From Auanema rhodensis (Eukaryota; Nematoda; Chromadorea; Rhabditida; Rhabditidae): a DNA stretch of 64,000 nucleotides. Under the pieces are notes generated by a model. The model saw nothing but the letters and a program-made list of their open reading frames with translations. It was not told the DNA's origin and did no database searches. Position numbers and translations under genes: made by a program. The DNA is taken from assembly GCA_964057225.1 (NCBI GenBank), contig OZ059899.1, forward strand, positions 1,426,001 through 1,490,000, read 5' to 3'. Positions 24,909 to 38,949 of this stretch are shown piece after piece. Position 1 is the stretch's first letter, and each line of letters starts with the position of its first letter.

Positions 24909-27717
24909 GTGTGAACTTATATCAGTTGATATCTCGGTGCATTTTTAAGCTAGCGCAAATCTGATAACACAGATCGACGCAGCTTAAAAATCCGCATCGA
25001 ATGCACTATACTACATTGAGAAACGCTTAATACAAAAATTAGTTATGATCGTTTGAAAAATGATGCATTAGTGTATGTTGAGTTTCCATGTACACTCAAC
25101 ATTGCTTCCAAAAACATTTTGACAAAAATTTTTTCGAAAAATTTCAAAATAATTTAGCAAAAAGTAGATGTTTTTAGATTCCATTTTTCAAGGCAAAGAC
25201 GATGGACAATGTTATTCAACGAAAAAATTATTTCTTCAGGGTGAAAATCGAGGATATAAGTGTGAACTTATATCAGTTGATATCTCGGTGCATTTTTAAG
25301 CTAGCGCAAATCTGATAACACAGATCGACGCAGCTTAAAAATCCGCATCGAATGCACTATACTACATTGAGAAACGCTTAATACAAAAATTAGTTATGAT
25401 CGTTTGAAAAATGATGCATTAGTGTATGTTGAGTTTCCATGTACACTCAACATTGCTTCCAAAAACATTTTGACAAAAATTTTTTCGAAAAATTTCAAAA
25501 TAATTTAGCAAAAAGTAGATGTTTTTAGATTTCATTTTTCAAGGCAAAGACGATGGACAATGTTATTCAACGAAAAAATTAATTCTTCAGGGTGAAAATC
25601 GAGGATATAAGTGTGAACTTATATCAGTTGATATCTCGGTGCATTTTTAAGCTAGCGCAAATCTGATAACACAGATCGACGCAGCTCAAAAATCCGCATC
25701 GAATGCACTATACTACATTGAGAAACGCTTAATACAAAAATTAGTTATGATCGTTTGAAAAATGATGCATTAGTGTATGTTGAGTTTCCATGTACACTCA
25801 ACATTGCTTCCAAAAACATTTTGACAAAAATTTTTTCGAAAAATTTCAAAATAATTTAGCAAAAAGTAGATGTTTTTAGATTCCATTTTTCAAGGCAAAG
25901 ACGATGGACAATGTTATTCAACGAAAAAATTATTTCTTCAGGGTGAAAATCGAGGATATAAGTGTGAACTTATATCAGTTGATATCTCGGTGCATTTTTA
26001 AGCTAGCGCAAATCTGATAACACAGATCGACGCAGCTTAAAAATCCGCATCGAATGCACTATACTACATTGAGAAACGCTTAATACAAAAATTAGTTATA
26101 ATCGTTTGAAAAATGATGCATTAGTGTATGTTGAGTTTCCATGTACACTCAACATTGCTTCCAAAAACATTTTGACAAAAATTTTTTCGAAAAATTTCAA
26201 AATAATTTAGCAAAAAGTAGATGTTTTTAGATTTCATTTTTCAAGGCAAAGACGATGGACAATGTTATTCAACGAAAAAATTAATTCTTCAGGGTGAAAA
26301 TCGAGGATATAAGTGTGAACTTATATCAGTTGATATCTCGGTGCATTTTTAAGCTAGCGCAAATCTGATAACACAGATCGACGCAGCTTAAAAATCCGCA
26401 TCGAATGCACTATACTACATTGAGAAACGCTTAATACAAAAATTAGTTATGATCGTTTGAAAAATGATGCATTAGTGTATGTTGAGTTTCCATGTACACT
26501 CAACATTGCTTCCAAAAACATTTTGACAAAAATTTTTTCGAAAAATTTCAAAATAATTTAGCAAAAAGTAGATGTTTTTAGATTCCATTTTTCAAGGCAA
26601 AGACGATGGACAATGTTATTCAACGAAAAAATTATTTCTTCAGGGTGAAAATCGAGGATACAAGTGTGAACTTATATCAGTTGATATCTCGGTGCATTTT
26701 TAAGCTAGCGCAAATCTGATAACACAGATCGACGCAGCTTAAAAATCCGCATCGAATGCACTATACTACATTGAGAAACGCTTAATACAAAAATTAGTTA
26801 TGATCGTTTGAAAAATGATGCATTAGTGTATGTTGAGTTTCCATGTACACTCAACATTGCTTCCAAAAACATTTTGACAAAAATTTTTTCGAAAAATTTC
26901 AAAATAATTTAGCAAAAAGTAGATGTTTTTAGATTCCATTTTTCAAGGCAAAGACGATGGACAATGTTATTCAACGAAAAAATTAATTCTTCAGGGTGAA
27001 AATCGAGGATATACGTGTGAACTTATAAAAGTTGATATCTCGGTGCATTTTTAAGCTAGCGCAAATCTGATAACACAGATCGACGCAGCTTAAAAATCCG
27101 CATCGAATGCACTATACTACATTGAGAAACGCTTGATACAAAAATTAGTTATAATCGTTTGAAAAATGATGCATTAGTGTATGTTGAGTTTCCATGTACA
27201 CTCAACATTGCTTCCAAAAACATTTTGACAAAAATTTTTTCGAAAAATTTCAAAATAATTTAGCAAAAAGTAGATTTTTTTTAGATTTCATTTTTCAAGG
27301 CAAAGACGATGGACAATGTTATTCAACGAAAAAATTAATTCTTCAGGGTGAAAATCGAGGATATAAGTGTGAACTTATATCAGTTGATATCTCGGTGCAT
27401 TTTTAAGCTAGCGCAAATCTGATAACACAGATCGACGCAGCTTAAAAATCCGCATCGAATGCACTATACTACATTGAGAAACGCTTAATACAAAAATTAG
27501 TTATGATCGTTTGAAAAATGATGCATTAGTGTATGTTGAGTTTCCATGTACACTCAACATTGCTTCCAAAAACATTTTGACAAAAATTTTTTCGAAAAAT
27601 TTCAAAATAATTTAGCAAAAAGTAGATGTTTTTAGATTCCATTTTTCAAGGCAAAGACGATGGACAATGTTATTCAACGAAAAAATTAATTCTTCAGGGT
27701 GAAAATCGAGGATATAA
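24909..27717 (+). repeat. Eight-monomer block, copy 1 of a 3,160-bp-offset duplication
   Basis: This block matches 28069-30877. Shared rare markers are GATACAAG (26661), GATATACGTG (27014) and a 352-bp monomer at 27015. That monomer has a run of eight T at 27275-27282 where other copies read TGTTTTT. Offsets of all three markers to the second copy are exactly 3,160 bp, which is nine monomers plus the extra base. Confidence 0.85.
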
Positions 27718-28068
27718 GTGTGAACTTATAAAAGTTGATATCTCGGTGCATTTTTAAGCTAGCGCAAATCTGATAACACAGATCGACGCAGCTTAAAAAT
27801 CCGCATCGAATGCACTATACTACATTGAGAAACGCTTGATACAAAAATTAGTTATAATCGTTTGAAAAATGATGCATTAGTGTATGTTGAGTTTCCATGT
27901 ACACTCAACATTGCTTCCAAAAACATTTTGACAAAAATTTTTTCGAAAAATTTCAAAATAATTTAGCAAAAAGTAGATGTTTTTAGATTTCATTTTTCAA
28001 GGCAAAGACGATGGACAATGTTATTCAACGAAAAAATTAATTCTTCAGGGTGAAAATCGAGGATATAA

Positions 28069-30877
28069 GTGTGAACTTATATCAGTTGATATCTCGGTGC
28101 ATTTTTAAGCTAGCGCAAATCTGATAACACAGATCGACGCAGCTTAAAAATCCGCATCGAATGCACTATACTACATTGAGAAACGCTTAATACAAAAATT
28201 AGTTATGATCGTTTGAAAAATGATGCATTAGTGTATGTTGAGTTTCCATGTACACTCAACATTGCTTCCAAAAACATTTTGACAAAAATTTTTTCGAAAA
28301 ATTTCAAAATAATTTAGCAAAAAGTAGATGTTTTTAGATTCCATTTTTCAAGGCAAAGACGATGGACAATGTTATTCAACGAAAAAATTATTTCTTCAGG
28401 GTGAAAATCGAGGATATAAGTGTGAACTTATATCAGTTGATATCTCGGTGCATTTTTAAGCTAGCGCAAATCTGATAACACAGATCGACGCAGCTTAAAA
28501 ATCCGCATCGAATGCACTATACTACATTGAGAAACGCTTAATACAAAAATTAGTTATAATCGTTTGAAAAATGATGCATTAGTGTATGTTGAGTTTCCAT
28601 GTACACTCAACATTGCTTCCAAAAACATTTTGACAAAAATTTTTTCGAAAAATTTCAAAATAATTTAGCAAAAAGTAGATGTTTTTAGATTTCATTTTTC
28701 AAGGCAAAGACGATGGACAATGTTATTCAACGAAAAAATTAATTCTTCAGGGTGAAAATCGAGGATATAAGTGTGAACTTATATCAGTTGATATCTCGGT
28801 GCATTTTTAAGCTAGCGCAAATCTGATAACACAGATCGACGCAGCTTAAAAATCCGCATCGAATGCACTATACTACATTGAGAAACGCTTAATACAAAAA
28901 TTAGTTATGATCGTTTGAAAAATGATGCATTAGTGTATGTTGAGTTTCCATGTACACTCAACATTGCTTCCAAAAACATTTTGACAAAAATTTTTTCGAA
29001 AAATTTCAAAATAATTTAGCAAAAAGTAGATGTTTTTAGATTCCATTTTTCAAGGCAAAGACGATGGACAATGTTATTCAACGAAAAAATTATTTCTTCA
29101 GGGTGAAAATCGAGGATATAAGTGTGAACTTATATCAGTTGATATCTCGGTGCATTTTTAAGCTAGCGCAAATCTGATAACACAGATCGACGCAGCTTAA
29201 AAATCCGCATCGAATGCACTATACTACATTGAGAAACGCTTAATACAAAAATTAGTTATAATCGTTTGAAAAATGATGCATTAGTGTATGTTGAGTTTCC
29301 ATGTACACTCAACATTGCTTCCAAAAACATTTTGACAAAAATTTTTTCGAAAAATTTCAAAATAATTTAGCAAAAAGTAGATGTTTTTAGATTTCATTTT
29401 TCAAGGCAAAGACGATGGACAATGTTATTCAACGAAAAAATTAATTCTTCAGGGTGAAAATCGAGGATATAAGTGTGAACTTATATCAGTTGATATCTCG
29501 GTGCATTTTTAAGCTAGCGCAAATCTGATAACACAGATCGACGCAGCTTAAAAATCCGCATCGAATGCACTATACTACATTGAGAAACGCTTAATACAAA
29601 AATTAGTTATGATCGTTTGAAAAATGATGCATTAGTGTATGTTGAGTTTCCATGTACACTCAACATTGCTTCCAAAAACATTTTGACAAAAATTTTTTCG
29701 AAAAATTTCAAAATAATTTAGCAAAAAGTAGATGTTTTTAGATTCCATTTTTCAAGGCAAAGACGATGGACAATGTTATTCAACGAAAAAATTATTTCTT
29801 CAGGGTGAAAATCTAGGATACAAGTGTGAACTTATATCAGTTGATATCTCGGTGCATTTTTAAGCTAGCGCAAATCTGATAACACAGATCGACGCAGCTT
29901 AAAAATCCGCATCGAATGCACTATACTACATTGAGAAACGCTTAATACAAAAATTAGTTATGATCGTTTGAAAAATGATGCATTAGTGTATGTTGAGTTT
30001 CCATGTACACTCAACATTGCTTCCAAAAACATTTTGACAAAAATTTTTTCGTAAAATTTCAAAATAATTTAGCAAAAAGTAGATGTTTTTAGATTCCATT
30101 TTTCAAGGCAAAGACGATGGACAATGTTATTCAACGAAAAAATTAATTCTTCAGGGTGAAAATCGAGGATATACGTGTGAACTTATAAAAGTTGATATCT
30201 CGGTGCATTTTTAAGCTAGCGCAAATCTGATAACACAGATCGACGCAGCTTAAAAATCCGCATCGAATGCACTATACTACATTGAGAAACGCTTGATACA
30301 AAAATTAGTTATAATCGTTTGAAAAATGATGCATTAGTGTATGTTGAGTTTCCATGTACACTCAACATTGCTTCCAAAAACATTTTGACAAAAATTTTTT
30401 CGAAAAATTTCAAAATAATTTAGCAAAAAGTAGATTTTTTTTAGATTTCATTTTTCAAGGCAAAGACGATGGACAATGTTATTCAACGAAAAAATTAATT
30501 CTTCAGGGTGAAAATCGAGGATATAAGTGTGAACTTATATCAGTTGATATCTCGGTGCATTTTTAAGCTAGCGCAAATCTGATAACACAGATCGACGCAG
30601 CTTAAAAATCCGCATCGAATGCACTATACTACATTGAGAAACGCTTAATACAAAAATTAGTTATGATCGTTTGAAAAATGATGCATTAGTGTATGTTGAG
30701 TTTCCATGTACACTCAACATTGCTTCCAAAAACATTTTGACAAAAATTTTTTCGAAAAATTTCAAAATAATTTAGCAAAAAGTAGATGTTTTTAGATTCC
30801 ATTTTTCAAGGCAAAGACGATGGACAATGTTATTCAACGAAAAAATTATTTCTTCAGGGTGAAAATCGAGGATATAA
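28069..30877 (+). repeat. Eight-monomer block, copy 2 of the 3,160-bp-offset duplication
   Basis: This block carries GATACAAG at 29821, GATATACGTG at 30174 and the second 352-bp monomer at 30175, with the eight-T run at 30435-30442. Differences from copy 1 include TCTAGG before 29821, TTCGTAAAATT near 30051, and ATTATTTC instead of ATTAATTC in the monomer at 30527. The differences show that it is not a simple assembly repetition of copy 1. Confidence 0.85.
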
Positions 30878-33333
30878 GTGTGAACTTATATCAGTTGATA
30901 TCTCGGTGCATTTTTAAGCTAGCGGAAATCTGATAACACAGATCGACGCAGCTTAAAAATCCGCATCGAATGCACTATACTACATTGAGAAACGCTCGAT
31001 ACAAAAATTAGTTATAATCGTTTGAAAAATGATGCATTAGTGTATGTTGAGTTTCCATGTACACTCAACATTGCTTCCAAAAACATTTTGACAAAAATTT
31101 TTTCGAAAAATTTCAAAATAATTCAGCAAAAAGTAGATGTTTTTAGATTTCATTTTTCAAGGCAAAGACGATGGACAATGTTATTCAACGAAAAAATTAA
31201 TTCTTCAGGGTGAAAATTGAGGATATAAGTGTGAACTTATAAAAGTTGATATCTCGGTGCATTTTTAAGCTAGCGCAAATCTGATAACACAGATCGACGC
31301 AGCTCAAAAATCCGCATCGAATGCACTATACTACATTGAGAAACGCTTGATACAAAAATTAGTTATAATCATTTGAAAAATGATGCATTAGTGTATGTTA
31401 AGTTTCCATGTACACTCAACATTGCTTCCAAAAACATTTTGACAAAAATTTTTTCGAAAAATTTCAAAATAATTTGCAAAAAGTAGATGTTTTTAGATTT
31501 CATTTTTCAAGGCAAAGACGATGGACAATGTTATTCAACGAAAAAATTAATTCTTCAGGGTGAAAATCGAGGATATAAGTGTGAACTTATAAAAGTTGAT
31601 ATCTCGGTGCATTTTTAAGCTAGCGCAAATCTGATAACACAGATCGACGCAGCTTAAAAATCCGCATCGAATGCACTATACTACATTGAGAAACGCTTGA
31701 TACAAAAATTAGTTATAATCGTTTGAAAAATGATGCATTAGTGTATGTTGAGTTTCCATGTACACTCAACATTGCTTCCAAAAACATTTTGACAAAAATT
31801 TTTTCGAAAAATTTCAAAATAATTTAGCAAAAAGTAGATGTTTTTAGATTTCATTTTTCAAGGCAAAGACGATGGACAATGTTATTCAACGAAAAAATTA
31901 ATTCTTCAGGGTGAAAATCGAGGATATAAGTGTGAACTTATATCAGTTGATATCTCGGTGCATTTTTAAGCTAGCGCAAATCTGATAACACAGATCGACG
32001 CAGCTTAAAAATCCGCATCGAATGCACTATACTACATTGAGAAACGCTTAATACAAAAATTAGTTATGATCGTTTGAAAAATGATGCATTAGTGTATGTT
32101 GAGTTTCCATGTACACTCAACATTGCTTCCAAAAACATTTTGACAAAAATTTTTTCGAAAAATTTCAAAATAATTTAGCAAAAAGTAGATGTTTTTAGAT
32201 TCCATTTTTCAAGGCAAAGACGATGGACAATGTTATTCAACGAAAAAATTATTTCTTCAGGGTGAAAATCGAGGATATAAGTGTGAACTTATATCAGTTG
32301 ATATCTCGGTGCATTTTTAAGCTAGCGCAAATCTGATAACACAGATCGACGCAGCTTAAAAATCCGCATCGAATGCACTATACTACATTGAGAAACGCTT
32401 AATACAAAAATTAGTTATGATCGTTTGAAAAATGATGCATTAGTGTATGTTGAGTTTCCATGTACACTCAACATTGCTTCCAAAAACATTTTGACAAAAA
32501 TTTTTTCGAAAAATTTCAAAATAATTTAGCAAAAAGTAGATGTTTTTAGATTTCATTTTTCAAGGCAAAGACGATGGACAATGTTATTCAACGAAAAAAT
32601 TAATTCTTCAGGGTGAAAATCGAGGATATAAGTGTGAACTTATATCAGTTGATATCTCGGTGCATTTTTAAGCTAGCGCAAATCTGATAACACAGATCGA
32701 CGCAGCTCAAAAATCCGCATCGAATGCACTATACTACATTGAGAAACGCTTAATACAAAAATTAGTTATGATCGTTTGAAAAATGATGCATTAGTGTATG
32801 TTGAGTTTCCATGTACACTCAACATTGCTTCCAAAAACATTTTGACAAAAATTTTTTCGAAAAATTTCAAAATAATTTAGCAAAAAGTAGATGTTTTTAG
32901 ATTCCATTTTTCAAGGCAAAGACGATGGACAATGTTATTCAACGAAAAAATTATTTCTTCAGGGTGAAAATCGAGGATATAAGTGTGAACTTATATCAGT
33001 TGATATCTCGGTGCATTTTTAAGCTAGCGCAAATCTGATAACACAGATCGACGCAGCTTAAAAATCCGCATCGAATGCACTATACTACATTGAGAAACGC
33101 TTAATACAAAAATTAGTTATAATCGTTTGAAAAATGATGCATTAGTGTATGTTGAGTTTCCATGTACACTCAACATTGCTTCCAAAAACATTTTGACAAA
33201 AATTTTTTCGAAAAATTTCAAAATAATTTAGCAAAAAGTAGATGTTTTTAGATTTCATTTTTCAAGGCAAAGACGATGGACAATGTTATTCAACGAAAAA
33301 ATTAATTCTTCAGGGTGAAAATCGAGGATATAA
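30527..33333 (+). repeat. Block duplicated from or to 23506-26312 (7,021-bp offset)
   Basis: Monomers at 30527-30878 and 31930-32983 correspond to 23506-23857 and 24909-25962 at an offset of 20 monomers plus one base. The shared markers are GCGGAAAT (23901 and 30922) and an AGCTC change on a CGCTTA background (25611 and 32632). The 31229 monomer is the last in the window with the AATTTGC deletion. The copies differ at the hybrid monomer 23857 and by one compensating extra monomer. Confidence 0.7.
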
Positions 33334-36300
33334 GTGTGAACTTATAAAAGTTGATATCTCGGTGCATTTTTAAGCTAGCGCAAATCTGATAACACAGATC
33401 GACGCAGCTTAAAAATCCGCATCGAATGCACTATACTACATTGAGAAACGCTTGATACAAAAATTAGTTATAATCGTTTGAAAAATGATGCATTAGTGTA
33501 TGTTGAGTTTCCATGTACACTCAACATTGCTTCCAAAAACATTTTGACAAAAATTTTTTCGAAAAATTTCAAAATAATTTAGCAAAAAGTAGATGTTTTT
33601 AGATTTCATTTTTCAAGGCAAAGACGATGGACAATGTTATTCAACGAAAAAATTAATTCTTCAGGGTGAAAATCGAGGATATAAGTGTGAACTTATATCA
33701 GTTGATATCTCGGTGCATTTTTAAGCTAGCGCAAATCTGATAACACAGATCGACGCAGCTTAAAAATCCGCATCGAATGCACTATACTACATTGAGAAAC
33801 GCTTAATACAAAAATTAGTTATGATCGTTTGAAAAATGATGCATTAGTGTATGTTGAGTTTCCATGTACACTCAACATTGCTTCCAAAAACATTTTGACA
33901 AAAATTTTTTCGAAAAATTTCAAAATAATTTAGCAAAAAGTAGATGTTTTTAGATTCCATTTTTCAAGGCAAAGACGATGGACAATGTTATTCAACGAAA
34001 AAATTATTTCTTCAGGGTGAAAATCGAGGATATAAGTGTGAACTTATATCAGTTGATATCTCGGTGCATTTTTAAGCTAGCGCAAATCTGATAACACAGA
34101 TCGACGCAGCTTAAAAATCCGCATCGAATGCACTATACTACATTGAGAAACGCTTAATACAAAAATTAGTTATAATCGTTTGAAAAATGATGCATTAGTG
34201 TATGTTGAGTTTCCATGTACACTCAACATTGCTTCCAAAAACATTTTGACAAAAATTTTTTCGAAAAATTTCAAAATAATTTAGCAAAAAGTAGATGTTT
34301 TTAGATTACATTTTTCAAGGCAAAGACGATGGACAATGTTATTCAACGAAAAAATTAATTCTTCAGGGTGAAAATCGAGGATATAAGTGTGAACTTATAT
34401 CAGTTGATATCTCGGTGCATTTTTAAGCTAGCGCAAATCTGATAACACAGATCGACGCAGCTTAAAAATCCGCATCGAATGCACTATACTACATTGAGAA
34501 ACGCTTAATACAAAAATTAGTTATGATCGTTTGAAAAATGATGCATTAGTGTATGTTGAGTTTCCATGTACACTCAACATTGCTTCCAAAAACATTTTGA
34601 CAAAAATTTTTTCGAAAAATTTCAAAATAATTTAGCAAAAAGTAGATGTTTTTAGATTCCATTTTTCAAGGCAAAGACGATGGACAATGTTATTCAACGA
34701 AAAAATTATTTCTTCAGGGTGAAAATCGAGGATATAAGTGTGAACTTATATCAGTTGATATCTCGGTGCATTTTTAAGCTAGCGCAAATCTGATAACACA
34801 GATCGACGCAGCTTAAAAATCCGCATCGAATGCACTATACTACATTGAGAAACGCTTAATACAAAAATTAGTTATAATCGTTTGAAAAATGATGCATTAG
34901 TGTATGTTGAGTTTCCATGTACACTCAACATTGCTTCCAAAAACATTTTGACAAAAATTTTTTCGAAAAATTTCAAAATAATTTAGCAAAAAGTAGATGT
35001 TTTTAGATTTCATTTTTCAAGGCAAAGACGATGGACAATGTTATTCAACGAAAAAATTAATTCTTCAGGGTGAAAATCGAGGATATAAGTGTGAACTTAT
35101 ATCAGTTGATATCTCGGTGCATTTTTAAGCTAGCGCAAATCTGATAACACAGATCGACGCAGCTTAAAAATCCGCATCGAATGCACTATACTACATTGAG
35201 AAACGCTTAATACAAAAATTAGTTATGATCGTTTGAAAAATGATGCATTAGTGTATGTTGAGTTTCCATGTACACTCAACATTGCTTCCAAAAACATTTT
35301 GACAAAAATTTTTTCGAAAAATTTCAAAATAATTTAGCAAAAAGTAGATGTTTTTAGATTCCATTTTTCAAGGCAAAGACGATGGACAATGTTATTCAAC
35401 GAAAAAATTATTTCTTCAGGGTGAAAATCGAGGATATAAGTGTGAACTTATATCAGTTGATATCTCGGTGCATTTTTAAGCTAGCGCAAATCTGATAACA
35501 CAGATCGACGCAGCTTAAAAATCCGCATCGAATGCACTATACTACATTGAGAAACGCTTAATACAAAAATTAGTTATGATCGTTTGAAAAATGATGCATT
35601 AGTGTATGTTGAGTTTCCATGTACACTCAACATTGCTTCCAAAAACATTTTGACAAAAATTTTTTCGAAAAATTTCAAAATAATTTAGCAAAAAGTAGAT
35701 GTTTTTAGATTCCATTTTTCAAGGCAAAGACGATGGACAATGTTATTCAACGAAAAAATTAATTCTTCAGGGTGAAAATCGAGGATATAAGTGTGAACTT
35801 ATAAAAGTTGATATCTCGGTGCATTTTTAAGCTAGCGCAAATCTGATAACACAGATCGACGCAGCTTAAAAATCCGCATCGAATGCACTATACTACATTG
35901 AGAAACGCTTAATACAAAAATTAGTTATAATCGTTTGAAAAATGATGCATTAGTGTATGTTGAGTTTCCATGTACACTCAACATTGCTTCCAAAAACATT
36001 TTGACAAAAATTTTTTCGAAAAATTTCAAAATAATTTAGCAAAAAGTAGATGTTTTTAGATTCCATTTTTCAAGGCAAAGACGATGGACAATGTTATTCA
36101 ACGAAAAAATTATTTCTTCAGGGTGAAAATCGAGGATATAAGTGTGAACTTATATCAGTTGATATCTCGGTGCATTTTTAAGCTAGCGCAAATCTGATAA
36201 CACAGATCGACGCAGCTTAAAAATCCGCATCGAATGCACTATACTACATTGAGAAACGCTTAATACAAAAATTAGTTATAATCGTTTGAAAAATGATGCA

Positions 36301-36843
36301 TTAGTGTATGTTGAGTTTCCATGTACACTCAACATTGCTTCCAAAAACATTTTGACAAAAATTTTTTCGAAAAATTTCAAAATAATTTAGCAAAAAGTAG
36401 ATGTTTTTAGATTTCATTTTTCAAGGCAAAGACGATGGACAATGTTATTCAACGAAAAAATTAATTCTTCAGGGTGAAAATCGAGGATATAAGTGTGAAC
36501 TTATATCAGTTGATATCTCGGTGCATTTTTAAGCTAGCGCAAATCTGATAACACAGATCGACGCAGCTTAAAAATCCGCATCGAATGCACTATACTACAT
36601 TGAGAAACGCTTAATACAAAAATTAGTTATGATCGTTTGAAAAATGATGCATTAGTGTATGTTGAGTTTCCATGTACACTCAACATTGCTTCCAAAAACA
36701 TTTTGACAAAAATTTTTTCGAAAAATTTCAAAATAATTTAGCAAAAAGTAGATGTTTTTAGATTCCATTTTTCAAGGCAAAGACGATGGACAATGTTATT
36801 CAACGAAAAAATTATTTCTTCAGGGTGAAAATCGAGGATATAA

Positions 36844-38949
36844 GTGTGAACTTATATCAGTTGATATCTCGGTGCATTTTTAAGCTAGCGCAAATCTGAT
36901 AACACAGATCGACGCAGCTTAAAAATCCGCATCGAATGCACTATACTACATTGAGAAACGCTTAATACAAAAATTAGTTATGATCGTTTGAAAAATGATG
37001 CATTAGTGTATGTTGAGTTTCCATGTACACTCAACATTGCTTCCAAAAACATTTTGACAAAAATTTTTTCGAAAAATTTCAAAATAATTTAGCAAAAAGT
37101 AGATGTTTTTAGATTCCATTTTTCAAGGCAAAGACGATGGACAATGTTATTCAACGAAAAAATTAATTCTTCAGGGTGAAAATCGAGGATATAAGTGTGA
37201 ACTTATAAAAGTTGATATCTCGGTGCATTTTTAAGCTAGCGCAAATCTGATAACACAGATCGACGCAGCTTAAAAATCCGCATCGAATGCACTATACTAC
37301 ATTGAGAAACGCTTAATACAAAAATTAGTTATAATCGTTTGAAAAATGATGCATTAGTGTATGTTGAGTTTCCATGTACACTCAACATTGCTTCCAAAAA
37401 CATTTTGACAAAAATTTTTTCGAAAAATTTCAAAATAATTTAGCAAAAAGTAGATGTTTTTAGATTCCATTTTTCAAGGCAAAGACGATGGACAATGTTA
37501 TTCAACGAAAAAATTAATTCTTCAGGGTGAAAATCGAGGATATAAGTGTGAACTTATAAAAGTTGATATCTCGGTGCATTTTTAAGCTAGCGCAAATCTG
37601 ATAACACAGATCGACGCAGCTTAAAAATCCGCATCGAATGCACTATACTACATTGAGAAACGCTTGATACAAAAATTAGTTATAATCGTTTGAAAAATGA
37701 TGCATTAGTGTATGTTGAGTTTCCATGTACACTCAACATTGCTTCCAAAAACATTTTGACAAAAATTTTTTCGAAAAATTTCAAAATAATTTAGCAAAAA
37801 GTAGATGTTTTTAGATTTCATTTTTCAAGGCAAAGACGATGGACAATGTTATTCAACGAAAAAATTAATTCTTCAGGGTGAAAATCGAGGATATAAGTGT
37901 GAACTTATATCAGTTGATATCTCGGTGCATTTTTAAGCTAGCGCAAATCTGATAACACAGATCGACGCAGCTTAAAAATCCGCATCGAATGCACTATACT
38001 ACATTGAGAAACGCTTAATACAAAAATTAGTTATGATCGTTTGAAAAATGATGCATTAGTGTATGTTGAGTTTCCATGTACACTCAACATTGCTTCCAAA
38101 AACATTTTGACAAAAATTTTTTCGAAAAATTTCAAAATAATTTAGCAAAAAGTAGATGTTTTTAGATTCCGTTTTTCAAGGCAAAGACGATGGACAATGT
38201 TATTCAACGAAAAAAATAATTCTTCAGGGTGAAAATCGAGGATATAAGTGTGAACTTATATCAGTTGATATCTCGGTGCATTTTTAAGCTAGCGCAAATC
38301 TGATAACACAGATCGACGCAGCTTAAAAATCCGCATCGAATGCACTATACTACATTGAGAAACGCTTAATACAAAAATTAGTTATGATCGTTTGAAAAAT
38401 GATGCATTAGTGTATGTTGAGTTTCCATGTACACTCAACATTGCTTCCAAAAACATTTTGACAAAAATTTTTTCGAAAAATTTCAAAATAATTTAGCAAA
38501 AAGTAGATGTTTTTAGATTCCTTTTTTCAAGGCAAAGACGATGGACAATGTTATTCAACGAAAAAATTAATTCTTCAGGGTGAAAATCGAGGATTTAAGT
38601 GTGAACTCATATCAGTTGATATCTCGGTGCATTTTTAAGCTAGCGCAAATCTGATAACACAGATCGACGCAGCTCAACAATCCGCATCGAATGCACTATA
38701 CTACATTGAGAAACGCTTAATAATAAAATTAGTTATGATCGTTTGAAAAACAATGCATTAGTGTATGTTGAGTTTCCATGTACACTCAACATTGCTTCCA
38801 AAAACATTTTGACAAAAATTTTTTCGAAAAATTTCAAAATAATTTAGCAAAAAGTAGATGTTTTTAGATTCCTTTTTTCAAGGCAAAGACGATGGACAAT
38901 GTTATTCAACGAAAAAATTAATTCTTCAGGGTGAAAATCGAGGATATAT
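36844..38949 (+). repeat. Transition into GATTCCT-class monomers
   Basis: Six monomers lead from the GATTCCA/GATTTCA classes on the left to the GATTCCT class that dominates to the right. GATTCCG with AAATAATTC appears at 37897 and GATTCCT first at 38248. The last monomer (38599-38949) is unusually rich in private changes: GAACTCATATC, CTCAACAATCC, TAATAATAAAATT and AAACAATGC. Confidence 0.65.

Larger units (their letters stand above)
28069..36843 (+). repeat. Alternating two-monomer domain (702-bp period)
   Basis: Two types alternate through most of this stretch. One is GATTCCA with ATTATTTC and ATGATCG. The other is GATTTCA with ATTAATTC and usually ATAATCG. The pattern is clear at 28069-29823 and 33685-35439 and is interrupted by the 352-bp monomer block and by 30878-31929. 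It overlaps the longer duplications, so the dimer is probably the older rhythm. A 1,404-bp four-monomer echo links 35089-36492 with 36493-37896. Confidence 0.65.

Noticed and set aside
27194-27406. 70-codon open frame (also at 30354)
   Set aside because: It is produced by the one-base insertion in the two 352-bp monomers, which shifts frame past a stop. It is a duplicate of a single mutational event, not a gene.
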